DNA from: Sphingomonas tagetis | GTDB lineage: Bacteria; Pseudomonadota; Alphaproteobacteria; Sphingomonadales; Sphingomonadaceae | DNA length: 64,000 nt | Reading direction: 5' to 3' | Assembly (NCBI RefSeq): GCF_024211275.1 | Contig: NZ_JAMLDX010000003.1 | Coordinates: 310,001 to 374,000 of the forward strand | Shown: positions 7,511 to 15,753 of the stretch, one piece after another | How positions within the stretch are numbered: the first letter of the stretch is position 1 | Layout of the letters: each line of letters begins with the position of its first letter | The notes under the pieces: model-generated | Database searches by the model: none | Seen by the model: only the letters and a program-made list of their open reading frames with translations | What the model was told of the DNA's origin: nothing | Translations under genes and position numbers: made by a program

Positions 7511-9778
7511 ATGATCCTGACGGGCGTTTTCGCTGGGCCGATTGCCGGCCTCAAATATGTCACCCCCAGCTGTGAAGGGGTGACCAGCGCGACGGGCGAG
7601 TTCCGCTACCGCAAGGGCGAGCGCATCGCCTTCCTGCTCGGCGACAGCCCGATCGGCTATGCGCTCGGCTGCGAGCGGCTGACGCTGGCCGACATCATCA
7701 GCCGGGTCGACGGCAACATCCACAAGCTGATGGATGCTGGCCTCACCAACGTCGCGCGGCTGCTGTGCACGCTCGACCGCGACGGCAATCTCGACAACGG
7801 CATCGAGATCGCGCCCGAAGTGCATGCGATCATCGGCAAGCGCCGGATCAACTTCCGTCACGACGTCTCGTTCGCCGGGGCGGCGGGCGATCAGGTCGCG
7901 GCGTTCGCCGCCGACCCGCTGGTCGCCGAGCTGCTCGACGCGTGCAACGCCAGCGGGATGTTCACCGCGCGCGCGCCGCGCACGCTGTTCCCCGCGGCGG
8001 CGGCGCGCAACGAGGTGCGGCGCAACCTGCTCGGCATCCTGCGCTTCCGCGACGTGAAGGTGCCGCTGGCGAACGGCTCCTATGTCGTTGCCGACATCTT
8101 CCGCCCGGCAAAGGACGGCAAATATCCGGTCGTGATGAACTGCGGTCCCTATGGCCGCGCGTTCAACCATCACACCGTCTGCAACGAGGCCGATTTCGAG
8201 CATCACGAGGAAGAAGAGGAACGGTATTTCCACGGCAATGCTGACGGGCTGGTGTTCGAAAATCACGAGAGCGTGAACACCGCCGCCTGGGTGCCGCACG
8301 ATTATGCCGTGATGCGCGTCGACGGACCGGGCATGGGCAAGAGCCCCGGCAAGCTGGCGATCTGGGGTTACAGCACCGCCGAGGCGTATCGCGATGCGAT
8401 CGACTGGGCGGGCGTGCAGGACTGGTGCAACGGCAATGTCGGACTGTGGGGCATGTCCTATTACGCCATGACCCAGCATCAGGCGGCGGCGCTGGCGCCC
8501 AGGCACCTCAAGGCGATGATCGCGATCGGCACCGATGTCGATATGTACGAGGAGGTGCTCTACACCGGCGGCATCCTCAACGAGGAGTTCTTTCCGCACT
8601 GGTACAAGGGCGGCGTGCTGCCCGCGGTGTGCGGCGAGCCCGATGCGATCGACTTCATGGCGGTCGCGCGCGCCTGCCCGTTCAAGGACAGCGATCCCGC
8701 CGCGATCTTCGGGCCGCGGGGCGAGGTGTTCATGAGCCCCGACATGCGCGGCGTGACGGTGCCGACCTGGACCGTCGCCTGCACCACGCACCCAGCGCAT
8801 TTCCACCAGCTCGGCAGCAGCGAAGCCTATCTGACCACGCCGACGCCACACAAGAAGATCGACTTCCGCGAGGACTGGTTCACCCGTTCCTATTCGGCGG
8901 CGATGGTCGCCGAGCATATGGCGTTCTTCGACCATTGGCTGAAGGGCATCGACAATGGCGTGATGGACAAGCCGCCGGTCACGCTGGAAGTCCGCGCGGG
9001 CTATGGTAGCTCCTACGAGCAGCACGAGCAGGAATGGCCGGTCGCGCGGACCGAATACTGCAAATATCATCTCGACCTGTCGCCGTCCGACTGGGCGGGG
9101 GATGCGCACCGCAACGACTTCCGGCGCCTGTCGCTGACGGAGGCGGCGACGGCTGGTGAGGCGAGCTATTCGGCGGAAATCCCGGTCGAGAGCCGCACCG
9201 GCCCGCCCGCCGCGCTGCTGCCGGTCATGCCACCCTCGGCGCTGTTGCTGTGGAAGACCGGCGTGTCGTTCATCAGCGATCCGGTTGCGGAGGACATGGT
9301 CTTCGCAGGGTACAGCAAGGCGAAGCTGTGGGTATCGTCCAGTGCTGCGGACATGGACATCTATGTCACGATCCGGGTGATCGACGCCGACGGCGAGGAG
9401 GTCGATTATGCCGGCCCGACCACGATGGGCCTGTCGGTGAAGAATTATCCGCTGGCCAAGGGTTGGCTCAAGGCGTCGCACCGCAAGATCGATGAAGCGC
9501 GGACGACCGAGTACACCGTCAAGCACACGCATCTGAAGGCCGACCACGCGCCTTTGCAACCCGGCGAGATCGTACCGGTCGAGATCGAGATCATCCCCAA
9601 TGTTGCGCTGATCCGTGCTGGGCACCGCATTCGAATCGATATTCAACCCTATGACGGCTTCGGCCACGGCACGCGCCACGGCTATGACGCGAGCTATCAC
9701 GATGGTGCGACCAACATGATCCATACCGGCCCCGATCATCCGAGCTGGGTCCAGCTCCCGATCGTGCCGAACCGCTGA
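7511..9778 (+). CDS. CocE/NonD-type hydrolase fused to an N-terminal adhesin/lipoprotein-like domain (copy 1)
   Basis: The 755-residue product has two parts. Residues 1-150 (GVFAGPIAGLKYVTP, GEFRYRKGE, NVARLLCTLDRDGNLDNGI) resemble a repeat domain I know from exported lipoproteins and adhesins of marine bacteria. Residues from about 178 on are an alpha/beta hydrolase of the CocE/NonD (S15) family with the nucleophile motif GLWGMSYYAMTQ (Ser316) and the C-terminal jelly-roll domain (ADMDIYVTIRVIDADG, RIDIQPYDG). The positions where cocaine esterase has its catalytic Asp and His read CTTHPAHF and FREDWF here, so the triad is not canonical. No signal peptide is visible. The start ATG has AAAGGA upstream. 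The protein probably hydrolyses an ester or amide of the imported substrate; the substrate is unknown. Confidence 0.85.
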   Translation: MILTGVFAGPIAGLKYVTPSCEGVTSATGEFRYRKGERIAFLLGDSPIGYALGCERLTLADIISRVDGNIHKLMDAGLTNVARLLCTLDRDGNLDNGIEIAPEVHAIIGKRRINFRHDVSFAGAAGDQVAAFAADPLVAELLDACNASGMFTARAPRTLFPAAAARNEVRRNLLGILRFRDVKVPLANGSYVVADIFRPAKDGKYPVVMNCGPYGRAFNHHTVCNEADFEHHEEEEERYFHGNADGLVFENHESVNTAAWVPHDYAVMRVDGPGMGKSPGKLAIWGYSTAEAYRDAIDWAGVQDWCNGNVGLWGMSYYAMTQHQAAALAPRHLKAMIAIGTDVDMYEEVLYTGGILNEEFFPHWYKGGVLPAVCGEPDAIDFMAVARACPFKDSDPAAIFGPRGEVFMSPDMRGVTVPTWTVACTTHPAHFHQLGSSEAYLTTPTPHKKIDFREDWFTRSYSAAMVAEHMAFFDHWLKGIDNGVMDKPPVTLEVRAGYGSSYEQHEQEWPVARTEYCKYHLDLSPSDWAGDAHRNDFRRLSLTEAATAGEASYSAEIPVESRTGPPAALLPVMPPSALLLWKTGVSFISDPVAEDMVFAGYSKAKLWVSSSAADMDIYVTIRVIDADGEEVDYAGPTTMGLSVKNYPLAKGWLKASHRKIDEARTTEYTVKHTHLKADHAPLQPGEIVPVEIEIIPNVALIRAGHRIRIDIQPYDGFGHGTRHGYDASYHDGATNMIHTGPDHPSWVQLPIVPNR

Positions 9779-9791
9779 CAGGAGCGACTTG

Positions 9792-10346
9792 ATGACTCTC
9801 GAAGAACTGGCCGCGCGCACCGAAATCCACGACGTGCTGCTGCGCTATTGCCGCGGCCTCGACCGGGTGGACATGGCGCTGGTGCGCGGGGCGTTCCACA
9901 AGGACGCCTATATCCACTTCCCGGAAAGCCTGCATGTCGGTGGCGCGGAGGGGTTCTTCGCCTTTCTCACCGACGAAATGCCGCGCTTCGACCGCACGCA
10001 GCATTTCCTCGGCAACAGCCTGATCGAGTTCGACGGACCCGAGACCGCCTATGTCGAGACCTATCTTCAGGCCGATCATGCCGCGTCCGACCGGCACCAC
10101 TGGAAGGGCGAGACGGTCAAGCTGTGGGCGCGCTATTTCGACCGGTTCGAGAAGCGCGACGGGGTGTGGCTGATCGCCGAGCGCCGGCTGCTGGTCGACA
10201 TGATGTACCGCTATCCCAAGGGGAACTGGTTCGACGACCACCCCGACGCCTCGGGTGCCCCACGCGACGGCACCGATGTCGTGCTGAGCAAGGTCGCCGG
10301 GTTCGGCGGCACGCCGGTGCGCGCGACGTCGCTGGTGTCGCGATGA
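9792..10346 (+). CDS. SnoaL-like (NTF2-fold) protein
   Basis: The 184-residue product begins MTLEELAARTEIHDVLLRYCRGLDR, the standard opening of aromatic-pathway SnoaL-like proteins, and continues with DMALVRGAFHKDAYIHFP and a beta sheet (YVETYLQADH, WLIAERRLLVDMMY). Related folds occur in ring-hydroxylating dioxygenase small subunits and in ketosteroid-isomerase-like enzymes. A GGAG lies 7 bases before the chosen ATG; a TTG one codon earlier is possible. It is 13 bp downstream of the CocE gene and overlaps the next SnoaL-like gene by 4 bp (ATGA), so it is in the same operon. Confidence 0.8.
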   Translation: MTLEELAARTEIHDVLLRYCRGLDRVDMALVRGAFHKDAYIHFPESLHVGGAEGFFAFLTDEMPRFDRTQHFLGNSLIEFDGPETAYVETYLQADHAASDRHHWKGETVKLWARYFDRFEKRDGVWLIAERRLLVDMMYRYPKGNWFDDHPDASGAPRDGTDVVLSKVAGFGGTPVRATSLVSR

Positions 10347-10753
10347 CCGACGAGGATAAGCTGGCGCTGGTCCGGCAGCATTATGCGCTCAACTATTCGG
10401 GCGACCACGCCGCCGCGCGCGAACTGCTGACCGACGATTTCACGATCACGATTCCCGCCTATATGCCGTTCGGCGGTACGTGGACGGGAAAGGACGCGTT
10501 CCTCGAGCTGATTCCGCGGGTGCGCGACGCGATCGCGGTGAAGAAGCTCGATTTCGTGGCGACCACGGTGGGCGGCGACTATGCGATCGAACTGGTCGAG
10601 TTCACGCTCGATGGCCATGATGGTCCGCCCCTGCCGATATGCGAGATGATCCGCTTTCGCGACGGCAAGATCTGCGAGATCCGCCCGCATTATTACGACC
10701 CCTTCCCGATGATCGAGCTGGCGACCCGGCGCATGGCCGCGCAGCAGGACTGA
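10343..10753 (+). CDS. SnoaL-like / ketosteroid-isomerase-like protein
   Basis: The 136-residue product (MTDEDKLALVRQHYALNYSG...) has the SnoaL/KSI pattern: a short helical start, the LLTDDFTITIPAY strand, FGGTWTGKDAFLELIPRV, and a final sheet FRDGKICEIRPHYYDP. Proteins of this kind catalyse proton-transfer or ring-opening steps in small-molecule pathways. Its ATG overlaps the previous stop codon (ATGA), and an enoyl-CoA hydratase gene follows after 5 bp. The function within the pathway is unknown. Confidence 0.8.
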   Translation: MTDEDKLALVRQHYALNYSGDHAAARELLTDDFTITIPAYMPFGGTWTGKDAFLELIPRVRDAIAVKKLDFVATTVGGDYAIELVEFTLDGHDGPPLPICEMIRFRDGKICEIRPHYYDPFPMIELATRRMAAQQD

Positions 10754-10758
10754 CCGGC

Positions 10759-11532
10759 ATGGATCATGGCGTGTCGCTGTCGGTGAGCGGCGGCGTGGCG
10801 ACGATCCTGCTGGACCGGCCAGTGCGGCGCAATGCGTTGGGGCTGGAAACATGGCTGGCGCTGACGCAGCTGGTCGAAGCGGCGGACGGCGATCCCGCCA
10901 TCGACGCGATCGTGCTGCGCGGTGCCGGGGGCACGTTCGGCGCGGGCAACGATATTTCGGAATTCGGTGCGCTGCATGGCGATCCCACCGCCGCGATGAC
11001 GTTCGCGCGGGCCATGGCGGATGCGATGCGCGCGGTGGAAATGGCTACGAAGCCGGTGATCGTGGCGATCGAGGGGTGCTGCTACGGCGCCTCGGTCGCG
11101 CTCGCGCTCGCCGGTGACCTGCGGTTCGCAGCAGATGATGCGATGTTCGCGATCACCCCGGCGAAGCTCGGCGCGCTCTATCTGCAGAGCGACCTGCACC
11201 GGCTGGTCGCGGCGGTCGGCGCCGGCCAGGCCAGGCGGATGATCTACACCGCCGAGCCGGTCGATGCGACGCGGGCGCTGGCGATCGGGCTGGTCGATGA
11301 GGTGGTGCCGGTGGACGGGTTCGAAGCGGCGCTGGCGCGGCTGACCGGCATCATTCGCCGCGGCTCGCCCTTCACGCTGCGCCGGAGCAAGGTGATGCTG
11401 CGTGAGGTGGGTCACGGCACGCCGCTGGAGACCGAGGCGAGCCTTGGCGAATTCGTCGTCGCGACACAGGGCGATGACTTTCGCGAGGGGATCGAGGCGT
11501 TCCTGAACAAGCGGCAACCCCGTTTCCGCTGA
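10759..11532 (+). CDS. Enoyl-CoA hydratase/isomerase family protein
   Basis: The 257-residue product is a crotonase-fold protein: VATILLDRPVRRNALGLETW near the start, the first oxyanion-hole segment GAGGTFGAGNDISEF, and the second IVAIEGCCYGASVALALAGDLRFA. The usual catalytic glutamates are not obvious at the standard positions (the region reads ITPAKLGALYLQSDLHRL), so it may be an isomerase, hydrolase or C-C lyase rather than a hydratase. It ends the operon that starts at 5780; a new promoter follows directly. It probably handles a CoA ester generated by the ligase encoded downstream. Confidence 0.82.
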   Translation: MDHGVSLSVSGGVATILLDRPVRRNALGLETWLALTQLVEAADGDPAIDAIVLRGAGGTFGAGNDISEFGALHGDPTAAMTFARAMADAMRAVEMATKPVIVAIEGCCYGASVALALAGDLRFAADDAMFAITPAKLGALYLQSDLHRLVAAVGAGQARRMIYTAEPVDATRALAIGLVDEVVPVDGFEAALARLTGIIRRGSPFTLRRSKVMLREVGHGTPLETEASLGEFVVATQGDDFREGIEAFLNKRQPRFR

Positions 11533-11539
11533 CAGACGG

Positions 11540-11585
11540 TTGACGCGGGCAAATGGCTGCTATACCCAAAGTCACCAGATGACTT
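11540..11585 (+). promoter_or_regulatory. Promoter with cluster-I operator upstream of the Dabb/ligase operon
   Basis: A -35 box TTGACG (11540-11545) is followed after 17 bp by TACCCA as a poor -10. Just downstream lies the near-perfect palindrome AAGTCACCAGATGACTT (11569-11585; six-base arms, five-base spacer), positioned over the expected transcription start. The same half-site recurs at 18220, 20369, 30219 and 32044, so it is a good candidate for the binding site of the GntR-family regulator encoded at 32060. Confidence 0.6.
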
Positions 11586-11608
11586 GGTAATGATGCAGGA
11601 GGGGCAGG

Positions 11609-11905
11609 GTGGTCGTCCATGTCGTGATCTTCAACTGGCGGGACGGGGTCACGGCGGATCAGGCGGCGGGCTTTCGCGATGCGCTGGAGGTACTCGCCGG
11701 TGAGGTCGCGGCGCTTGGCACGATCCGCCACGGCGCCGACCTCGCCTATCGCGAGGGCAATGGCGATTACGCGCTGGTCGCCACCTTTTCCGACCGCGCC
11801 GCCTGGGACGCCTATCAGACCGACCCGCGCCACAAGGCCTTTCTCGCCGATTTCGTGACGCCGCTGGTCGCCTCGCGTGTCGCGATCCAGTTCGAGGATA
11901 ACTGA
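11609..11905 (+). CDS. Dabb (stress-responsive A/B barrel) domain protein
   Basis: The 98-residue product starts with GTG, preceded by a strong GGAGG. It has the Dabb pattern: VVHVVIFNWRDGVTADQAAGF at the start, EVAALGTIRHGADLAYREGNGDYALVATFSD in the middle and a final YQTDPRHKAFLADFVTPL. Dabb proteins are small dimeric alpha/beta barrels; some are cyclases or dehydratases in polyketide-like chemistry, and many are uncharacterised. It is the first gene of the operon that continues with the MatB-like ligase, 2 bp downstream. Confidence 0.85.
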   Translation: MVVHVVIFNWRDGVTADQAAGFRDALEVLAGEVAALGTIRHGADLAYREGNGDYALVATFSDRAAWDAYQTDPRHKAFLADFVTPLVASRVAIQFEDN

Positions 11906-11907
11906 CG

Positions 11908-13416
11908 ATGACCGCCAACGAGAATGTCTTCGCGCTGTTCGAGGCTGCCGCTGCGGCGCATCGCGAGCGGGACTTCCTGATCGTCGAGGGCAGGCCGCTG
12001 CTGAGCTATGACGCGATGCTCGACGAGACCGCGCGTGCGGCGGCCTGGCTGCGTTCGATCGGTGTGGCGCAGGGTGATCGCGCGCTGGTGCAAGTGCACA
12101 AGTCACCCGCCGCGGTGATCCTGTACCTCGCCTGCCTGCGTGCGGGCGTCACCTTCATTCCGCTCAACACCGCCTATCAGGCGGGTGAGCTCGCCTATTT
12201 CCTGGGCGACGCCGAGCCGGCTTTGCTGGTCGCCAGCCCCGGCCTGCCTGCGGAAACGGTCGTGTTTGATGGCGCGCGTGCCGTGCTGACCGGCGCGCTC
12301 GATGCCGCGCCCTGGGCCGGGTTCGGCGGCGCGCTGGCGACGGTCGAGGCCAGGCGCGATGAGCCCGCCGCGATTCTCTACACCTCCGGCACGACCGGCC
12401 GGTCGAAGGGCGCGGTGCTGACGCACGGCAACCTGTCGTCGAACGTCCGCACGCTGAGCGAGACGTGGCGCTGGCAGGATGACGACGTACTGCTGCATGC
12501 GCTGCCGATCTTCCACGCGCATGGCCTGTTCGTTGCGCTGCATCTGGCGGTCTGCAACGCCTCGCCGGTGCTGTTCCACGAGCGGTTCGACGCCGCTGCC
12601 GTGATACGGGACTTGCCCCGGGCGAGCGTGTTCATGGGCGTGCCGACCTTCTACACGCGGCTGCTCACCGAGCCTGCGTTCGAGGCGGCGCTCGTCAGCA
12701 ATATCCGCCTGTTCATCAGCGGCTCTGCGCCATTGCTCGACGCGACGTTCGAGGCGTTTGAACAACGCACCGGCCACCGCATCCTCGAACGCTACGGCAT
12801 GACCGAAGCGCTGATGGTGACGTCGAACCCCTATGATGGCCCGCGCATCGCCGGGAGTGTCGGGCCGGCGCTGCCGGGCATCGCGGTGCGCGTCGTCGCG
12901 GAGGGCGGCAAGCCGGCAGCGGCGGGCGAGCCCGGTGTGCTCGAGATCAAGGGACCGAACCTGTTCGCGGGCTATTGGCGCAATCCCGAAAAGACTGCGC
13001 AGGATCACACGCCCGACGGCTGGTTCATCAGCGGCGATGTCGCGACGATGGACGAGGGCGGCGTTGTGCGCATCGTCGGCCGCGCCAAGGACCTGATCAT
13101 CTCGGGCGGCTATAATGTCTATCCCAAGGAGATCGAACTGGCGATCGACGCGCTCGATGGCGTGGCCGAGAGCGCGGTGATCGGCGTGCCGCATCCCGAT
13201 TTCGGCGAGGGTGTGGTCGCGGTCGTGGCGCGTGCGCCCGGCCGCGAACTGGACCCGGCTGCCATCAGTGACGCGCTCGCGACCGAGCTGGCGGCGTTCA
13301 AGCGGCCCAAGCGCATCATCATCGTCGACGAACTGCCCCGCAATGCGATGGGCAAGGTGCAGAAGGTCGAGCTGCGCGGCCTGCACAAGGATAGTTTCAC
13401 CGCGGTTTCGGCCTGA
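11908..13416 (+). CDS. matB: Malonyl-CoA synthetase-like AMP-forming acyl-CoA ligase
   Basis: The 502-residue product is an ANL-superfamily ligase: the P-loop ILYTSGTTGRSKGAVLTHGN, HALPIFHAHGLFVALH, GVPTFYTRLLTEP, FISGSAPLL, ERYGMTEALMVTSNPYDG, and the C-terminal GRAKDLIISGGYNVYPKEIE with the catalytic lysine in NAMGKVQK. The IFHAHGL and TSNPYDG segments are those I associate with malonyl-CoA synthetases (MatB) rather than coumarate- or benzoate-CoA ligases. If so, it converts malonate, ATP and CoA to malonyl-CoA, implying that the pathway releases malonate or a close relative. Other short acids cannot be excluded. It sits 2 bp after the Dabb gene and 28 bp before the extradiol dioxygenase gene. 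Confidence 0.75.
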   Translation: MTANENVFALFEAAAAAHRERDFLIVEGRPLLSYDAMLDETARAAAWLRSIGVAQGDRALVQVHKSPAAVILYLACLRAGVTFIPLNTAYQAGELAYFLGDAEPALLVASPGLPAETVVFDGARAVLTGALDAAPWAGFGGALATVEARRDEPAAILYTSGTTGRSKGAVLTHGNLSSNVRTLSETWRWQDDDVLLHALPIFHAHGLFVALHLAVCNASPVLFHERFDAAAVIRDLPRASVFMGVPTFYTRLLTEPAFEAALVSNIRLFISGSAPLLDATFEAFEQRTGHRILERYGMTEALMVTSNPYDGPRIAGSVGPALPGIAVRVVAEGGKPAAAGEPGVLEIKGPNLFAGYWRNPEKTAQDHTPDGWFISGDVATMDEGGVVRIVGRAKDLIISGGYNVYPKEIELAIDALDGVAESAVIGVPHPDFGEGVVAVVARAPGRELDPAAISDALATELAAFKRPKRIIIVDELPRNAMGKVQKVELRGLHKDSFTAVSA

Positions 13417-13444
13417 GACCGGCGCGACGTTCAGGAGAATCAGG

Positions 13445-14374
13445 ATGCAATTGCCCACACCCGTCTACAAGCCGGCGTTCAACATCACGCGAGCGAGCCA
13501 TCTGGTGTCGCGCGTCAGCGACCTCGAAGCCAGCCGCGCCTTTTATTGCGAGCTGCTCGGGCTGGTCGTCAGCGACGAGGACAGCTCGACGTTGTGGCTG
13601 CGCGGGTTGGAAGAGGCATGCCACCACAGCCTGGTGCTCAAGAAGGGCGAGCCGGCGGTCGAGCGGATCGGCTTGCGCGTGCTGACCGAGGAGGATCTCG
13701 ACCTGCTCGAGGCGCATTTCCGTGCGGCGGGATTTCCGACGGCATGGGTCGAAATTCCCCATCAGGGCCGCACGCTGCACACCACCGATCCCGCCGGCAC
13801 GCCGCTCGAATTCTGCGCCACGATGGAGACGCGCCCGCGGCTGTTCGCGCAGGCGGACGCCTATCATGGCGCCTGCGCGCTGCGGCTCGACCATTTCCAG
13901 ATCGTGACGCCCAAGGTGCGCGAGAGCCTCGACTTCTATAACGGCATGGGCTTTCGCCTGTCCGAATATGTGACCAAGGACGGCAGCCTGGAAATGGTGT
14001 TCCTCCAGCGCAAGGGCAATCCGCACGACATCGTCTTCGCCAATCGCGAAGGGCCGCGGTTGCACCATTGCGCCTATCAGGTGCCTGAGACGCATCATCT
14101 GATGCATGTCTGCGACCTGTTCGTGTGCCGCGATCAGGAAGGGCAGGTCGAGTTCGGCCCCGCGCGGCATTTCAGCCCCGGCCTTGCCCGCTTCCTCTAT
14201 CTGCGCGATCCCGACGGGCACCGCGTCGAGCTGTTCCCCAGCCACTATCACACGATCGATATCGAGGAAGAGCCAGTGAGGTGGGAAGCGCCGGGCTTCA
14301 AGGCGGGTGGCTGGATCGTCCCGCCCGACCGCTGGTGGAACGACACCATGGCCTTTGCCGAAACGGGACGCTGA
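13445..14374 (+). CDS. Extradiol dioxygenase, homoprotocatechuate 2,3-dioxygenase-like
   Basis: The 309-residue product is a two-domain type I (VOC) extradiol dioxygenase. The metal ligands are visible as His150 (RLDHFQIVTP), His208 (GPRLHHCAY) and Glu262 (DGHRVELFPS). The spacing and flanking motifs, including LHHCAYQVPETHHLMHVCD and FLYLRDPDGHR, follow homoprotocatechuate 2,3-dioxygenase (HpaD/HPCD) closely. That enzyme opens 3,4-dihydroxyphenylacetate next to the hydroxyls with Fe(II) or Mn(II). The protein lacks the long C-terminal tail of HPCD. The FAH-family hydrolase gene follows 3 bp after the stop, as expected for meta-cleavage. The true catechol substrate is unknown. Confidence 0.85.
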   Translation: MQLPTPVYKPAFNITRASHLVSRVSDLEASRAFYCELLGLVVSDEDSSTLWLRGLEEACHHSLVLKKGEPAVERIGLRVLTEEDLDLLEAHFRAAGFPTAWVEIPHQGRTLHTTDPAGTPLEFCATMETRPRLFAQADAYHGACALRLDHFQIVTPKVRESLDFYNGMGFRLSEYVTKDGSLEMVFLQRKGNPHDIVFANREGPRLHHCAYQVPETHHLMHVCDLFVCRDQEGQVEFGPARHFSPGLARFLYLRDPDGHRVELFPSHYHTIDIEEEPVRWEAPGFKAGGWIVPPDRWWNDTMAFAETGR

Positions 14375-14377
14375 CCG

Positions 14378-15199
14378 ATGCGGATTGTAGCGCTCAGCCG
14401 TAACGGCGGCACCCATTATGGCGTCCGCCACGGCGACCGGGTCACCATCCATCCCAGCGCGGCCTCGGCAGTCGATCTGGCGGTCAGCCCGGCCGACCAT
14501 CCGGCCGGCGAGGAGGTCGCGCTCGCCGATGTCACGCTGCTCGCGCCGGTCGCGCGGCCGGGCAAGTTCATCTGCATCGGCCTCAACTATCGCCTGCATG
14601 CGCTGGAAGGCGGCAATCCGATCCCGGATTATCCGGCAGTGTTCCTGCGCGTGGCGACCTCGCTCGTGGGTCCTGGCGAGGCACTGACCTATCCCGAGGT
14701 TTCAGAGCAGCTCGACTATGAGGCCGAGCTGGCCGTCGTCATCGGCAAGACCGCCACCGCCGTCAGCAAGGATGACGCGCTGGATCATGTCGCGGGCTAT
14801 TCGTGCTTCAACGATGGATCGGTGCGCAACTACCAGCGCCTCTCGACGCAATGGACGATGGGCAAGAATTTCGACCGCACCGGTGGCTTCGGCCCGGAGC
14901 TGGTGACCCCCGACGAACTGCCGGCTGGCGCCGCGCCGCTGCGCATCATGACGCGGCTCAACGGCGAGACGATGCAGGACAGCAATACCGGCGACATGAT
15001 CTTCGATGTGGCGACGCTGATCGCGACGCTGTCGGAAGCGATGACGCTCGAGCCGGGTGACGTGATCGCGACCGGCACGCCCTCGGGCGTCGGCTATGCC
15101 CGCAAGCCGCAAGTGTTCATGCGGCCGGGCGATGTGTGCGAGATCGAGATCGAGGGCATCGGCACGTTGTGCAACCCCATCGCGCGGGGCGCGGCATGA
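14378..15199 (+). CDS. Fumarylacetoacetate hydrolase (FAH) family protein
   Basis: The 273-residue product shows the FAH fold: FICIGLNYRLHALEG, the metal-binding LDYEAELAVVIGK (Glu-x-Glu) with the Asp of CFNDGSVRNYQ, GFGPELVTPDELP and GDVIATGTPSGVGYARKP. The family includes the 2-hydroxyhepta-2,4-dienedioate isomerase/decarboxylases (HpaG), acylpyruvate hydrolases and 2-hydroxymuconate-type hydratases, which process extradiol ring-cleavage products. Its position directly after the HpaD-like gene supports that role. A truncated relative lies at 34137. The stop overlaps the next start codon (ATGA). Confidence 0.87.
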   Translation: MRIVALSRNGGTHYGVRHGDRVTIHPSAASAVDLAVSPADHPAGEEVALADVTLLAPVARPGKFICIGLNYRLHALEGGNPIPDYPAVFLRVATSLVGPGEALTYPEVSEQLDYEAELAVVIGKTATAVSKDDALDHVAGYSCFNDGSVRNYQRLSTQWTMGKNFDRTGGFGPELVTPDELPAGAAPLRIMTRLNGETMQDSNTGDMIFDVATLIATLSEAMTLEPGDVIATGTPSGVGYARKPQVFMRPGDVCEIEIEGIGTLCNPIARGAA

Positions 15200-15753
15200 G
15201 GCATCGCCTGCTCGGCATTTCGGGCAGCCTGCGGGGCGGGGCTTATTCGACAGCGGTGCTGGCCGCTTTCGCCGAAGCGACGGCGGCGGAGGCGGATTGG
15301 GACCATGCCGATATCGGCGCGCTGCCGCTGTTCAATCAGGACCTTTATGTCGAGCCATTGCCCGGGCCGGTGGCGGCCTTGCGCGCGCAGATCGCCGCGG
15401 CGGACGGGATCGTGATCGTCTCGCCCGAATATAATCACGGCGTTCCGGGCGTGCTCAAGAACGCCCTCGACTGGGCGTCGCGGCCGCATAACGGTTCCCC
15501 GCTCAAGGACAAGCCGGTGCTGATCGCGACGTCTTCGCATGCGTTCACCGGGGGCGTGCGCGCGCAATATCAGCTTCGCGAGACGCTCGTGTCGGCGCTG
15601 GCGCGGCCGGTCAATACGCCGGAGATCGTGGTCGGCATGGTCAACACCAAAATGACCGATGGCCGCTTCGAGGACGAGACGACGATCGGCTTCGCGCGCG
15701 CGGGCTTTGCCAGGATGTTCGCCGAGATCGCGCACGGAGCCGCGCCGCGGTGA
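15196..15753 (+). CDS. NAD(P)H-dependent FMN reductase
   Basis: The 185-residue product is a flavodoxin-fold reductase: the phosphate-binding LGISGSLRGGAYS near the start and the flavin-contact motif SPEYNHGVPGVLKNALDW. Members supply reduced FMN to two-component monooxygenases or reduce quinones. It is the only reductase of this type in the window and two ACAD-fold oxygenases (5780, 26135) need one, so it probably serves both. The start ATG overlaps the FAH stop codon, and its own stop overlaps the GTG of the NmrA gene, so three genes are translationally coupled. Confidence 0.87.
   Translation: MRHRLLGISGSLRGGAYSTAVLAAFAEATAAEADWDHADIGALPLFNQDLYVEPLPGPVAALRAQIAAADGIVIVSPEYNHGVPGVLKNALDWASRPHNGSPLKDKPVLIATSSHAFTGGVRAQYQLRETLVSALARPVNTPEIVVGMVNTKMTDGRFEDETTIGFARAGFARMFAEIAHGAAPR

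Noticed and set aside
7424..9820. A 798-residue minus-strand open frame opposite CocE copy 1
   Set aside because: It is an antisense shadow of a high-GC gene; the translation is rich in Arg/His/Asp without any domain, and the plus-strand frame is a clear CocE protein.
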